The translations under genes were made by a program, and so were the position numbers. From Amycolatopsis sp. MtRt-6 (GTDB lineage Bacteria > Actinomycetota > Actinomycetes > Mycobacteriales > Pseudonocardiaceae), in assembly GCF_017308975.1 (NCBI RefSeq), contig NZ_JADWPD010000007.1:124001-188000 (forward strand): a stretch of 64,000 nucleotides of DNA, written 5' to 3'. The notes beneath the pieces are model-generated. The model saw nothing but the letters and a program-made list of their open reading frames with translations, did no database searches and was not told the DNA's origin. Below are positions 20,524 to 29,178 of the stretch, piece by piece (within the stretch, counting starts at the first letter, position 1; every line of letters starts with the position of its first letter).

Positions 20524-21729
20524 TCAAGACACAGCAGAGGGCGCCCGAAAAACCTGATCGGCAAACGCCAGCAGATAAGGCAACGTAGCCCGAGCGGTAT
20601 GCCAGGTGTGGTTGAACCCCCGCTCGGCGTGAACAACAGCCTCTTGCCCCCGAGCATGCAACGCATCGGCGATCCGCCGAGCAGTAGCGACATCAGTAGG
20701 CGCCCCGGTCCCCACGGTGAGCATCACCGAGATCGGCGCCACGAACTTCATGGTGGGCAGATACCGCCGCGGAGTGTTGGCCGCGACAGCAGCCTGGTTA
20801 CCGTCGAGAATGCCCACCGAGTCATTGAGATCGTCGTACGGCAGAGCGATCAACAGGGTGGCGAACTCGTCAACATGGTGCAACCCGATGTTGAGCGCCC
20901 CGAAACCCCCACCGGACATGCCACCGAGCGCCCGGTGAGTGCGATCGGCCAAGGTCCGGTACCGCTGGTCGATGGCCGGAACCACGGTCCCGGCCAGGTA
21001 GCTCTCCAGCTGCGGCCCACCGGGCACGTTCAGGCACTCCCAGTCGGTACTCGGATTACCGGCGGTCATGTCCACACTGACCACGATCATCGGCGCGATG
21101 ACATTGGCCTGCTGAAGCGCGAGCAACGCCCCGGGCGCGTCACCGGAGGTGAGCCAGTCCCGCGGCCCCCCGAAGGGGTAGCCGTGGATGAGGTAGACAA
21201 CGGGGTAGCGGCGTCCCGGATCGGTGTCGTACCCGGGCGGCAGGATGACGTAGTTGCTCCCGGACGGAATCCCGTGCGCGGGATCGGCGAGGTTGACGAC
21301 ATCGATCCGCTGCCCGGCAGCCGCTTTCCCGGCGACCGGGTGCGACGCGACGGACGCCGACGACGGTTCCGGAGCCTCCTTGCCGTCGTCGAGCAGGCGG
21401 CCGGCGAGGTTGACGACACCGGGGCCGCGCTGCAGGAGCCGGGCGAGGTCGTCGGACGTGCGGACGTACCCGACGTAGCTGTTCACCGCGGTGACCGCCG
21501 CCAGCAGCAGCAGGACGCCGAACGCCGTGAAGCCCCAGCGCCGGACGCGGCGGCGGTACCAGAGCGCGACGACGACGGCCAGGACGGCGACGGCGGCCGA
21601 GCCGAAGCCGAGCCAGATCAGCGGTGACTCCAGCGGGCCCAGGTCGCGGGCGCGCGCGGTGACGTCGCCCGGGAGCACCGGGTCGGTCGCAGCCCGGTGG
21701 ATGACGCTCGCCAGGCCGTGCCCGTCCAT
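20524..21729 (-). CDS. Membrane-anchored esterase, antigen-85-like alpha/beta hydrolase
   Basis: This 401-residue protein has three N-terminal membrane helices (about residues 38-60, 66-88 and a shorter one between) and an extracellular esterase domain. The nucleophile motif is GGMSGGGFGALN (Ser), the oxyanion-type segment is VYLIHGYPFGG, and the final His is in ERGFNHTWHTARATLPYLLAF. Relatives include mycolyltransferase-like and esterase-D-like proteins; this genus-type cell wall makes acyl or arabinogalactan chemistry possible, but the substrate is unknown. ATG at 21729 is preferred over a GTG at 21774. It is 104 bases downstream of the PAP2 fusion gene, on the same strand. Confidence 0.85.
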   Translation of the reverse strand: MDGHGLASVIHRAATDPVLPGDVTARARDLGPLESPLIWLGFGSAAVAVLAVVVALWYRRRVRRWGFTAFGVLLLLAAVTAVNSYVGYVRTSDDLARLLQRGPGVVNLAGRLLDDGKEAPEPSSASVASHPVAGKAAAGQRIDVVNLADPAHGIPSGSNYVILPPGYDTDPGRRYPVVYLIHGYPFGGPRDWLTSGDAPGALLALQQANVIAPMIVVSVDMTAGNPSTDWECLNVPGGPQLESYLAGTVVPAIDQRYRTLADRTHRALGGMSGGGFGALNIGLHHVDEFATLLIALPYDDLNDSVGILDGNQAAVAANTPRRYLPTMKFVAPISVMLTVGTGAPTDVATARRIADALHARGQEAVVHAERGFNHTWHTARATLPYLLAFADQVFRAPSAVS

Positions 21730-21833
21730 CGAATCCCCGCTCGTCGTCCTGGCGCGGGCACGAGCGCCCGCCACTCGGACGCGAAGCTAGCCGGAGGTGC
21801 CTGTGGGTTCGTTGAGAGAAGGTAAAGCAACCT

Positions 21834-23378
21834 TCAGAGGCGGTAGATCGTCAGGGCGCTGGGCCGGGACCGGAAGCGGAACCGGTTGCCGAGCGGGCCG
21901 ACCTCGCCGTCGGTGGCGACGCGGCGGTTGCCGTCGAGCAGCTCGACCTCCAGCTCCGGCAGGTCGAGCTCCTGGTAGACGTGGCTGGCGGCCAGGCTGC
22001 GCGTGATCATCGCGATCAGGAACCGGGCCCGCGAGTAGGGCAGGTCGGCGCGCAGGTAGCGGATGTCGAGCAGACCGGTGTCGAGCGCGGGCCGCCGGCT
22101 CGGCGCGAACCCCTTCGGCGCGTATGTGCCGTTGCCGACGAACAGCAGCCAGACCTGGGTGCGCTTGCCGTTGAGCCGGACGGTCAGCGGCTTGGCGTTC
22201 CGCAGCGTCCTGGCCAGCGCGATCGCGGCCGAGGGCCACTTGGGGTGCCGCTGCTGGAGCTTCTCGCGCAGCCGCACCATCTCCGGGTAGCCGCCGAGGC
22301 TGGCGGTGTTGACGAACCAGCGGTGGTCGGCCCTGTAACCTCCGGGGCCTGGCCCCGGGCCGGGGGCTTCGCCACCCGGAGCCCCCGAAAAGCCGTTGTC
22401 GGGGCCGTCGATCCGGACCTCGCCCAGGTCGATGCCGACGGCGTTGCCGACCTCGGTCGCCGCGTCGGCGTCCGGCATGGCCCGCACGCCGACGTCGCGG
22501 GCGAAGTGGTTGAGCGTGCCCGCCGGGATCAGGGCGAGCGGCAGGTCGTGCTCGGCGGCGATGGAGGCCACCGCGGCGACGGTGCCGTCCCCGCCCGCGA
22601 CGCCCAGCGCGCGGACCGTGCCGCGGGCGTCGATCTCGGCTTCGAGCTGGGCGCGGAGGTCCTGCTTGGGGTCCGGGTAGATCAGCGCCGCCTTGGGCCA
22701 GGCGAAGAGGACCTCGTCGGTCGGGTCGTGGGTCGCCACGCCGGAGCTGGGGTTGACGACGACGAGCATGTCCTCGCCGTCGACCATCTCGGGGGCCTCC
22801 GCGTCGTGGGCCGTGCGGCCCGGGACGTCGTCGTGCAGCGGCCACCAGTGCCGGGTGGCCAGGCCGACGCCGACGCCGATGCTCAGCCCGACACCGACGT
22901 CGGAGGGCCAGTGCACGCCGGTGTGGACGCGGGAGTAGGCCACGGCCAGCGCCAGCGGGGCGACGGCGAGCCCGGCCCGCGGCGACTCCATCGTCACCGC
23001 CGTGGCGAAGGCCGCCGCGGACGCGGAGTGCCCGGAGGGGAACGACGAGGACGTGGGGCGTTTCCGCAGGCGGCGGTGCATGGGCACCTCCTCCTCGGCC
23101 GGGCGGCGGCGGGGGAACAGCGGCTTGCCGACGAGGTTCGCCGCGGCGCTGGCGCCGGCGATCGCGACCACCCCGCGCAGCGCGGCGCGGCGGGTCTCGC
23201 CCTTGCGGGTGGCCAGCAGGGCGGCGACGACCCACCACAGCCGGGACTTGTTCGCCGACCTCGACAGCGCCATCAGCGCGTCATCGGCCCGGGAGGCGGG
23301 CAGCGAGGCGCTGCGCCGCATCAGGGCGCGGTCGGTCCGGCCGACCCGCCGGAAGGCCCGGATGAGCTGGTGTGACAA
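21834..23378 (-). CDS. PAP2 phosphatase fused to diacylglycerol kinase-like domain
   Basis: This 514-residue protein joins two opposite activities on lipids. Residues 1-190 are a PAP2-type phosphatase with KPLFPRRRP, PSGHSASAAAFA and SRVHTGVHWPSDV. From about 205 on there is a lipid/sphingosine kinase-like domain with VVNPSSG and GVAGGDGTVAAVAS. The same fusion is common in actinomycetes. It may act on polyprenyl or diacylglycerol phosphates at the membrane. Oddly, the kinase domain contains a Gly/Pro stretch (GAPGGEAPGPGPGPGG) encoded by a hairpin-forming GC repeat (22361-22387). Confidence 0.9.
   Translation of the reverse strand: MSHQLIRAFRRVGRTDRALMRRSASLPASRADDALMALSRSANKSRLWWVVAALLATRKGETRRAALRGVVAIAGASAAANLVGKPLFPRRRPAEEEVPMHRRLRKRPTSSSFPSGHSASAAAFATAVTMESPRAGLAVAPLALAVAYSRVHTGVHWPSDVGVGLSIGVGVGLATRHWWPLHDDVPGRTAHDAEAPEMVDGEDMLVVVNPSSGVATHDPTDEVLFAWPKAALIYPDPKQDLRAQLEAEIDARGTVRALGVAGGDGTVAAVASIAAEHDLPLALIPAGTLNHFARDVGVRAMPDADAATEVGNAVGIDLGEVRIDGPDNGFSGAPGGEAPGPGPGPGGYRADHRWFVNTASLGGYPEMVRLREKLQQRHPKWPSAAIALARTLRNAKPLTVRLNGKRTQVWLLFVGNGTYAPKGFAPSRRPALDTGLLDIRYLRADLPYSRARFLIAMITRSLAASHVYQELDLPELEVELLDGNRRVATDGEVGPLGNRFRFRSRPSALTIYRL
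22361..22387. repeat. GC hairpin repeat inside the kinase domain
   Basis: CGGGGGCT (22361-22368) and AGCCCCCG (22380-22387) pair around 11 bases. The repeat keeps frame and encodes a Gly/Pro-rich loop that family members usually lack. Confidence 0.6.
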
Positions 23379-23509
23379 GAGGTCCGCCTTCCGCGTGCCG
23401 TCAAGAGCCGTGCTCCAATCGTGCCGTATTCAGGGTGAATTCACCGTCTGTGGCGTACTGGGGGCGTGTCGACGCCCGAACGGCGCACCGTCGAAGGGGG
23501 TCCAGCGCC

Positions 23510-23522
23510 TACTCTGGTGGAC
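23510..23522 (+). promoter_or_regulatory. -10 box of a leaderless pafA transcript
   Basis: TACTCT ends seven bases before the ATG at 23523. This decides between that ATG and the upstream GTG at 23466. Confidence 0.55.
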
Positions 23523-24881
23523 ATGCAGCGGCGGATCTTTGGCATCGAGACCGAGTTCGGGGTCACGTGCACCTTCCACGGACAGCGCAGGCTCTCGCCC
23601 GACGAGGTGGCGCGGTACCTGTTCAGGCGGGTCGTGTCGTGGGGACGCTCCTCCAACGTGTTCCTGTCGAACGGCTCGCGGCTCTACCTCGACGTCGGCT
23701 CACACCCCGAGTACGCGACGGCCGAGTGCGACGACCTGGTCCAGCTGGTCACGCACGACAAGGCCGGTGAGCGGATCCTCGAGGACCTGCTGGTCGACGC
23801 CGAGCGGCGGCTCGCCGACGAAGGCATCGGCGGTGACATCTTCCTGTTCAAGAACAACACCGACTCCGCGGGCAACTCCTACGGCTGTCACGAGAACTAC
23901 CTGGTGACGCGCGCGGGCGAGTTCTCCCGGATCGCGGACGTGCTCCTGCCGTTCCTGGTGACCCGCCAGCTCATCTGCGGGGCCGGCAAGGTGCTGCAGA
24001 CGCCGCGGGGCGCGGTCTACTGCCTGTCCCAGCGTGCGGAACACATCTGGGAGGGCGTCTCGAGCGCGACCACGCGTTCGCGGCCCATCATCAACACCCG
24101 CGACGAGCCGCACGCCGACGCCGAGCGCTACCGGCGGCTGCACGTCATCGTGGGCGACTCGAACATGGCCGAGCCGACGACGATGCTCAAGGTCGGCTCG
24201 GCGAACCTGGTGCTCGAGATGATCGAGGCCGGCGTCCAGTTCCGCGACTTCACCCTCGACAACCCGATCCGGGCGATCCGCGAGATCAGCCACGACCTCA
24301 CCGGCCGCCGCCAGGTGCGGCTGGCCGGCGGGCGCGAGGCGTCGGCGCTGGACATCCAGCGCGAGTACCACGCCCGCGCGGTCCAGCACATCAAGGACAA
24401 CGGCACGACGGCGGCGAACGAGCGCGTCGTCGAGCTGTGGGGCCGGGCCCTGGACGCGGTCGAGCAGCAGGACTTCGGCAAGATCGACACCGAGATCGAC
24501 TGGGCGATCAAGCACCGGCTGGTCGAGCGCTACCGGCACAAGCACGACCTCGACCTGTCCAGCCCGCGGATCGCCCAGCTCGACCTGGCCTACCACGACA
24601 TCCGTCGTGGCCGGGGCATCTTCGACCTGCTGCAGCGCAAGGGCCTGGTCCGCCGGGTCACCGACGACGGCGAGATCGAGGCGGCCAAGGACACCCCGCC
24701 CCAGACGACCCGGGCGAAGCTGCGCGGCGACTTCATCGCCGCCGCCCAGGCCGCCGGGCGCGACTTCACGGTCGACTGGGTGCACCTGAAGCTCAACGAC
24801 CAGGCCCAGCGCACGGTCCTGTGCAAGGACCCGTTCCGTTCGGTCGACGAGCGCGTGGAACGCCTGATCAGCTCGCTCTGA
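23523..24881 (+). CDS. pafA: Pup--protein ligase
   Basis: PafA phosphorylates the C-terminal Glu of Pup with ATP and links it to a substrate lysine. The 452-residue protein starts [14 protein letters not shown], exactly as in relatives, with the Mg-binding Glu residues, and has [14 protein letters not shown] with the catalytic Asp near residue 60. The ATP site continues in [17 protein letters not shown], and the end [12 protein letters not shown] is typical. The upstream GTG at 23466 would add 19 residues and is rejected. It is separated from dop-prcA by two unrelated minus-strand genes. A hairpin follows. Confidence 0.96.
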   Translation: MQRRIFGIETEFGVTCTFHGQRRLSPDEVARYLFRRVVSWGRSSNVFLSNGSRLYLDVGSHPEYATAECDDLVQLVTHDKAGERILEDLLVDAERRLADEGIGGDIFLFKNNTDSAGNSYGCHENYLVTRAGEFSRIADVLLPFLVTRQLICGAGKVLQTPRGAVYCLSQRAEHIWEGVSSATTRSRPIINTRDEPHADAERYRRLHVIVGDSNMAEPTTMLKVGSANLVLEMIEAGVQFRDFTLDNPIRAIREISHDLTGRRQVRLAGGREASALDIQREYHARAVQHIKDNGTTAANERVVELWGRALDAVEQQDFGKIDTEIDWAIKHRLVERYRHKHDLDLSSPRIAQLDLAYHDIRRGRGIFDLLQRKGLVRRVTDDGEIEAAKDTPPQTTRAKLRGDFIAAAQAAGRDFTVDWVHLKLNDQAQRTVLCKDPFRSVDERVERLISSL

Positions 24882-24886
24882 CGCGC

Positions 24887-24928
24887 GCACCCGCCCGGTG
24901 TTCCCTACGAAAGTCGCCGGGCGGGTGC
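24887..24928 (+). terminator. pafA terminator
   Basis: Twelve-base perfect arms (24887-24898 and 24917-24928) with an 18-base loop begin five bases after the stop. The right arm reaches into the promoter of the next gene. Confidence 0.65.
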
Positions 24929-24943
24929 GGCAGGATCGGCGGC

Positions 24944-25966
24944 ATGCGTGTCGTGCTGCTGGTGCTCGCCCTGCTGGTCTCGATCGCGGCTCCGGCGTCG
25001 GCGGGCGAGCGGCCGCCGCGGTGGGAGCTCAAGCCGACCGGTGTCACGGCCCAGTTCCGCGGCCTGTCCGCGGTCAGCGCGCGGGTGGCGTGGGTCAGCG
25101 GCACGCAGGGCACGGTCCTGCGCACCGTCGACGGCGGCGCGACCTGGAAGTCCGTGGGGCCGCCCGGCACCGAGACCCTCCAGTTCCGGGACATCGAGGC
25201 CTTCGACGCCGCCCACGCCGTGGTCCTCTCCATCGGCCCCGGCACCGACTCCCGCGTCTACCGGACCGACGACGGCGGCGCGCACTGGCGCCAGACGTTC
25301 CAGAACACCGACGCGGCGGCGTTCTACGACTGCCTCGCCTTCTTCGACCCGTGGCGCGGCCTGGCGATGAGCGACCCGGTCGACGGCCGGTTCCGGGTCC
25401 AGGCCACCTTCGACGGCGGCCGCAGCTGGCGGCCGGTGCCCGAGAGCGGCTTCCCGCCCGCGCTGCCCGGCGAGGCCGGGTTCGCGGCCAGCGGCCAGTG
25501 CCTCACGACGGCCGGGCCGTTCGACGCCTGGCTCGCCACGGGTGGCGGCGCGACCGCCCGCGTCTTGCACTCCGGCGACGGCGGCCGGCACTGGACGGCG
25601 TCGGACACGCCGTTGCCCAGCAGCCCGTCGGCGGGCGTGTTCGCCCTCGCGTTCCGCTCACCGTCGCAGGGCGTCGCGATCGGCGGCGACTTCGCGAACC
25701 CGGACGCGCCCGGCCCGGCCGTCGCGCTGACCCGGGACCGCGGCCGCACCTGGACCACACCGGGCCAGTACCCGGCCGGCTACCGCTCCGGCCTGGCCTG
25801 GCGCGGCGGGACGGTGCTGGCGGTGGGCCCGGGCGGCAGCGACTACAGCCCGGACGGCGGCCGGCACTGGACGTCGTTCGACACGGGCAGCTTCGACAGC
25901 GTCGACTGCGTTGCCGGCGCCTGCTGGGCCGGCGGCGCCCAGGGCCGCGTCGCCCGGCTTCGCTAG
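24944..25966 (+). CDS. Secreted BNR/Ycf48-like beta-propeller protein
   Basis: This 340-residue protein has a signal peptide (residues 1-20, cleavage after PASA) and repeated blades with Asp-box-like motifs: TVDGGATWK, TDDGGAHWR, TFDGGRSWR, SGDGGRHWT, TRDRGRTWT and SPDGGRHWT. The blade pattern resembles photosystem assembly factor Ycf48 and sialidase-type propellers, which are used for binding rather than always for catalysis. The catalytic residues of sialidases are not recognisable. Four cysteines may form disulfides. CAGGAT lies seven bases before the ATG, so the transcript may be leaderless. Confidence 0.85.
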   Translation: MRVVLLVLALLVSIAAPASAGERPPRWELKPTGVTAQFRGLSAVSARVAWVSGTQGTVLRTVDGGATWKSVGPPGTETLQFRDIEAFDAAHAVVLSIGPGTDSRVYRTDDGGAHWRQTFQNTDAAAFYDCLAFFDPWRGLAMSDPVDGRFRVQATFDGGRSWRPVPESGFPPALPGEAGFAASGQCLTTAGPFDAWLATGGGATARVLHSGDGGRHWTASDTPLPSSPSAGVFALAFRSPSQGVAIGGDFANPDAPGPAVALTRDRGRTWTTPGQYPAGYRSGLAWRGGTVLAVGPGGSDYSPDGGRHWTSFDTGSFDSVDCVAGACWAGGAQGRVARLR

Positions 25967-26661
25967 AGCACCTGGCCGGTCGGGCGGACCAGGATCTCGT
26001 TGACGTCCACCGAGGGCGGTTGCTGCAGGGCGTAGAGCACCGCGCGGGCGACGTCGTCCGGTTCGAGCTTGGGCTTCTCGCGCTGTGCTTCGGTGAGGAT
26101 GTCCGTGTCGGTGATGCCGGGGTTGATCAGCGTGACCCGCACGCCGGTGCCGACGGCTTCCTCGCGGATGGCGCCGGCCATGCCGGTGACGGCCCACTTC
26201 GTCGCGGAGTAGAGGCTCGCGTTGCGGACGTAGCGGCCGGCCACGGACCCGGTGATGAGCAGGTGGCCGGCGGTTTCCTTCAGCGCGGGCAGGGCCGCGC
26301 GGGCGGTGTAGGCGGCGCCGAGGACGTTCGTGCGGACCATGGGCTCCCACGCGCGCGGGTCGGGATCGTCGTCGCCGAAGAAGGAGGTCCCGACACCGAT
26401 GCCGGCGTTGGCGAAGGCGGCGTCGAGCCGTCCGAACCGTTCGGCGGTCTCGGCGACGGCCCGGGAGATGCCCGGCCAGTCGCCGACGTCGGCACCGAGC
26501 GCGAGGGCCCGGTCTTCGCCGAGTTCGGCCGCCAGGGCCGTGACGGACTCGGCCTTGCGGGCGACGAGGGCGACCTTGAAGCCGGCGGCAGCGGCCAGGC
26601 GCGCGGTCGCGGCGCCGAGACCGCGGGAGGCGCCGGTGACGAGGAGAACGCGTTCATCCAT
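25963..26661 (-). CDS. Short-chain dehydrogenase/reductase
   Basis: This 232-residue NAD(P)-dependent oxidoreductase has the dinucleotide motif TGASRGLG near residue 9, NAG at about 88, the catalytic Ser in TGSVAG and YSATK. The basic residue in ARKAES after the second strand suggests NADP. The substrate is unknown. It ends four bases over the propeller gene's stop, and starts ten bases after the quinone-reductase-like gene, with which it forms an operon. Confidence 0.9.
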   Translation of the reverse strand: MDERVLLVTGASRGLGAATARLAAAAGFKVALVARKAESVTALAAELGEDRALALGADVGDWPGISRAVAETAERFGRLDAAFANAGIGVGTSFFGDDDPDPRAWEPMVRTNVLGAAYTARAALPALKETAGHLLITGSVAGRYVRNASLYSATKWAVTGMAGAIREEAVGTGVRVTLINPGITDTDILTEAQREKPKLEPDDVARAVLYALQQPPSVDVNEILVRPTGQVL

Positions 26662-26671
26662 GCGGTCCAGG

Positions 26672-27661
26672 CTAGGGAGTCAGGACGAGCCGGCCGCGCA
26701 GGCCGCCGGCCGCGAGCCGTTCGTGGGCGATGGCCGCCTCGGCCAGGGGCCGGACTCCGGCGACGCGCAGGGGGAGCGTTCCGTTCTCGGCCAGGCGGGC
26801 CAGCTCGGCCAGGCGTTCGCCGTCGGCGCGGATCCAGACGCCGCGGACCCGGATCCCGCGCAAGGGGATCGGGGCCGCGCCCGCGGCGAAGGCGACGAAT
26901 TCGCCGCCGCCGCGGACCGCGTCGAGGGCGTCCAAGCCGAGGAGGGCCGTGTCGAGCGCGGCGTCCACCCCGCCCGGCACCACCGCGCGGACCCGGTCGG
27001 CCAGGGCCGGGCCGCGCGGGACGAACTCGTCCGCACCGAAGGCCCGGACCTGCGCTTCGTCGGCTTCGGCGGCGACGGCGACGACCCGCAGCTTCCGCGC
27101 GTGCGCGAGGGCGACGGCGTATCCGCCGACCGCCCCGGCCGCCCCGGTGACCAGCACCGTCCCGGTGGTCTCCACCAGATCCAGGGCCTGGGCGGCGGTG
27201 AGGGAGTTCAGGGGCAGGGTGGCGGCTTCGGCAGGGGAGGCGCCGGTGGGCGCGGGTGCGACGGCGGCGGAGTCCAGGACGATGTAGCCGGCGTAGGCGC
27301 CGAGCGGGGAGGCGATGCGGTCGCGCAGGCCGATCACGGCATCGCCCACCTGGAAGGGGGCCCGCTCGCCGGGTGGGCCGGGCCGGCTGCCGCGAGCTTC
27401 GCCCGGTCCCGCCGCGAGCCCGGCATCCCCGCCGATCGCGTCGATCTCGCCCGCGACGTCCCACCCCAGCCCGAGCACCGCCCGGGGCGGGATCACCCCC
27501 GCCGCGGTGAGCGCCCCGCTGCGGGTCGCCAGGTCCACCGGGTTCACCGCGGCCGCCGCCACCCGGATCCGCACCTGCCCCGGGCCCGGCTCGGGCACCG
27601 GGACCTCGGCGAACTCCAGCACTTCCGGTCCGCCGAACCGGCGGATCACCATCGCACGCAT
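26672..27661 (-). CDS. NADPH:quinone reductase-like medium-chain dehydrogenase
   Basis: This 329-residue protein of the zinc-free MDR group reduces quinones or enones with NADPH. It has MVIRRFGGPEVLEFAEVPVPEPGPGQV at the N-terminus, GWDVAGEIDAIG, and VLVTGAAGAVGGYAVALA for the cofactor. Between GEIDAIG and FQVGDAVIG relatives have only a few residues. Here about 22 extra, Gly/Ala/Pro-rich residues are inserted (near nucleotides 27351-27435). GAAGGAGG lies five bases before the ATG at 27661. The divergent HxlR gene is its likely regulator. Confidence 0.88.
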   Translation of the reverse strand: MRAMVIRRFGGPEVLEFAEVPVPEPGPGQVRIRVAAAAVNPVDLATRSGALTAAGVIPPRAVLGLGWDVAGEIDAIGGDAGLAAGPGEARGSRPGPPGERAPFQVGDAVIGLRDRIASPLGAYAGYIVLDSAAVAPAPTGASPAEAATLPLNSLTAAQALDLVETTGTVLVTGAAGAVGGYAVALAHARKLRVVAVAAEADEAQVRAFGADEFVPRGPALADRVRAVVPGGVDAALDTALLGLDALDAVRGGGEFVAFAAGAAPIPLRGIRVRGVWIRADGERLAELARLAENGTLPLRVAGVRPLAEAAIAHERLAAGGLRGRLVLTP

Positions 27662-27752
27662 CCGAACCTCCTTCCCCGCGAACGTAGGGGGAGCTACTCT
27701 CCATCGGGAAGTACGCACTCGCAGGTGCCCACCCCACCAGGAGGTTCGCCCG

Positions 27753-28184
27753 GTGCCCACGCGCACGGCGGAACAGCGGCGGCAAGCCGAAAAAGCCGCC
27801 TACGACGCCTATCTCGCCGCCTGTCCGACGCGGAAGCTGCTCGACGAGATCGCCGGCAAGTGGGTCAGCCTCGTCCTGGTCGCGCTCGGTGACGGGCCGC
27901 TGCGCTACAGCGACCTTTCGCGGCGCATCGCCGGTGTCAGCCAGAAGATGCTCACCCAGACCCTGCGGGTGCTCGAACGGGACGGCCTCGTCCGCCGCGA
28001 GGTCACTCCCGCGGTGCCCGTCCGCGTCGACTATTCCCTTACGCCGCTTGGGGAATCGCTGCGGGCGCTGATGGCCGGGTTCAAGGCGTGGGCCGAGGCG
28101 AACTTCGAAGCCGTGGACGCCGCGCGCGCCGATTACGACGCGCGTACCCCGGACCTCACGATCGGTGCGGGCGGCGCGGGCTAG
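27753..28184 (+). CDS. HxlR-family transcriptional regulator
   Basis: This 143-residue winged-helix protein has the family signature CPTRKLLDEIAGKWVSLVLVALGDGPLRYSDLSRRI and GVSQKMLTQTLRVLERDGLVRR. The N-terminal Cys in AACPTRK is the position that senses electrophiles or oxidants in related regulators. The gene is divergent from the quinone reductase/SDR operon across 91 bases, which suggests it controls the response to quinone-like compounds. The GTG at 27753 has AGGAGG upstream. Confidence 0.9.
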   Translation: MPTRTAEQRRQAEKAAYDAYLAACPTRKLLDEIAGKWVSLVLVALGDGPLRYSDLSRRIAGVSQKMLTQTLRVLERDGLVRREVTPAVPVRVDYSLTPLGESLRALMAGFKAWAEANFEAVDAARADYDARTPDLTIGAGGAG

Positions 28185-28194
28185 GCTCTACCGG
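28182..28194 (+). promoter_or_regulatory. -10 box of a leaderless pafB transcript
   Basis: TAGGCT ends seven bases before the GTG. Its TAG is also the stop codon region of the HxlR gene. No PafBC motif is present at the expected distance. Confidence 0.55.
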
Positions 28195-29178
28195 GTGTCC
28201 ACCGCACGTGCCGAACGGCTGGTCAATCTGGTGCTGGCCCTGTTGTCCACCCGGCAGTACCTCACTGCCGAGAAGATCCGCGGCATCGTGCCCGGATACG
28301 GCGACGCGGCCAGCGACGACGCCTACTTCCGGATGTTCGAACGGGACAAGACCGAGCTGCGCGAGCTCGGCATCCCCCTGGAAACCGGCCGCAACTCCGC
28401 GTTCGACGCGATCGAGGGCTACCGCATCGCCCGCCGCGACTACGAACTCGGCGAAATCGACCTCGCCCCTGATGAAGCCGCCGCGGTCGCGCTGGCGTCA
28501 CGGCTGTGGGACTCCCCGGAGCTCACCGGTCAGGCGCAGGGCGCGCTCGTGAAGCTGCGCGCCGCCGGCCTGGAGGTCGACGACCAGGCGCCCACCGTCG
28601 TCGAGCCGCGGGTGCGCGCCGAACCGGCGTTCGGGCCGCTGCTGGCCGCGGTCCAGAACGGGCAGGCCGTGCGCTTCGAGTATCGCCGCAGCGGCTCGCC
28701 GGAGCGGATCATGCGGACCCTCGAACCGTGGGGTGTCGTGTCGTGGCGGGCCCGCTGGTACGTCGTCGGGCACGACCGCGACCGCGGGGCCACCCGCTGC
28801 TTCCGGCTTTCCCGCGTCACCGGGCAGGTGCGCCCGGTCGGCAAGCCCGGCGAGGTCCGGCGTCCCGAGGGGGTCAACCTGCTCAAGCTCGTCACGGCCA
28901 CCGGCGACAGCGAGCCGTCGCCGGTCACCACCGCGCGGGTCTGGGTCGCCGACGGCCGCGCGGCCGGGGTCCGCCGCCGCGGCACCGTGGTCGGCCGCGC
29001 CGCCGTCGACGGCGAAGAGGGCGACCTCGTCGAGATCGGCCTGCTCTACCCGGAGTCCGCCGCCGACTGGATCAGCGCGCAGGGGCCGGACGTCGTGGTG
29101 CTCGAACCCGACGTGCTGGCCAAGAGCGTCCAGGACCGCCTCGAAGCCGTCGTCGCCCGGCAGGGGAGTGCGCGGTGA
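28195..29178 (+). CDS. pafB: WYL-domain regulator PafB
   Basis: PafB forms a heterodimer with PafC. In mycobacteria this complex activates the main RecA/LexA-independent DNA-damage response; a link to the proteasome is only by position and regulation. The 327-residue protein has an N-terminal winged helix (AERLVNLVLALLSTRQYLTAEKI), a middle region and a WYL domain (RFEYRRSG, then ARWYVVGHDRDRGATRCFRLSRV) and a C-terminal WCX-like extension. The GTG at 28195 fits the -10 box upstream. Its stop overlaps the pafC start (GTGA). Confidence 0.95.
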   Translation: MSTARAERLVNLVLALLSTRQYLTAEKIRGIVPGYGDAASDDAYFRMFERDKTELRELGIPLETGRNSAFDAIEGYRIARRDYELGEIDLAPDEAAAVALASRLWDSPELTGQAQGALVKLRAAGLEVDDQAPTVVEPRVRAEPAFGPLLAAVQNGQAVRFEYRRSGSPERIMRTLEPWGVVSWRARWYVVGHDRDRGATRCFRLSRVTGQVRPVGKPGEVRRPEGVNLLKLVTATGDSEPSPVTTARVWVADGRAAGVRRRGTVVGRAAVDGEEGDLVEIGLLYPESAADWISAQGPDVVVLEPDVLAKSVQDRLEAVVARQGSAR

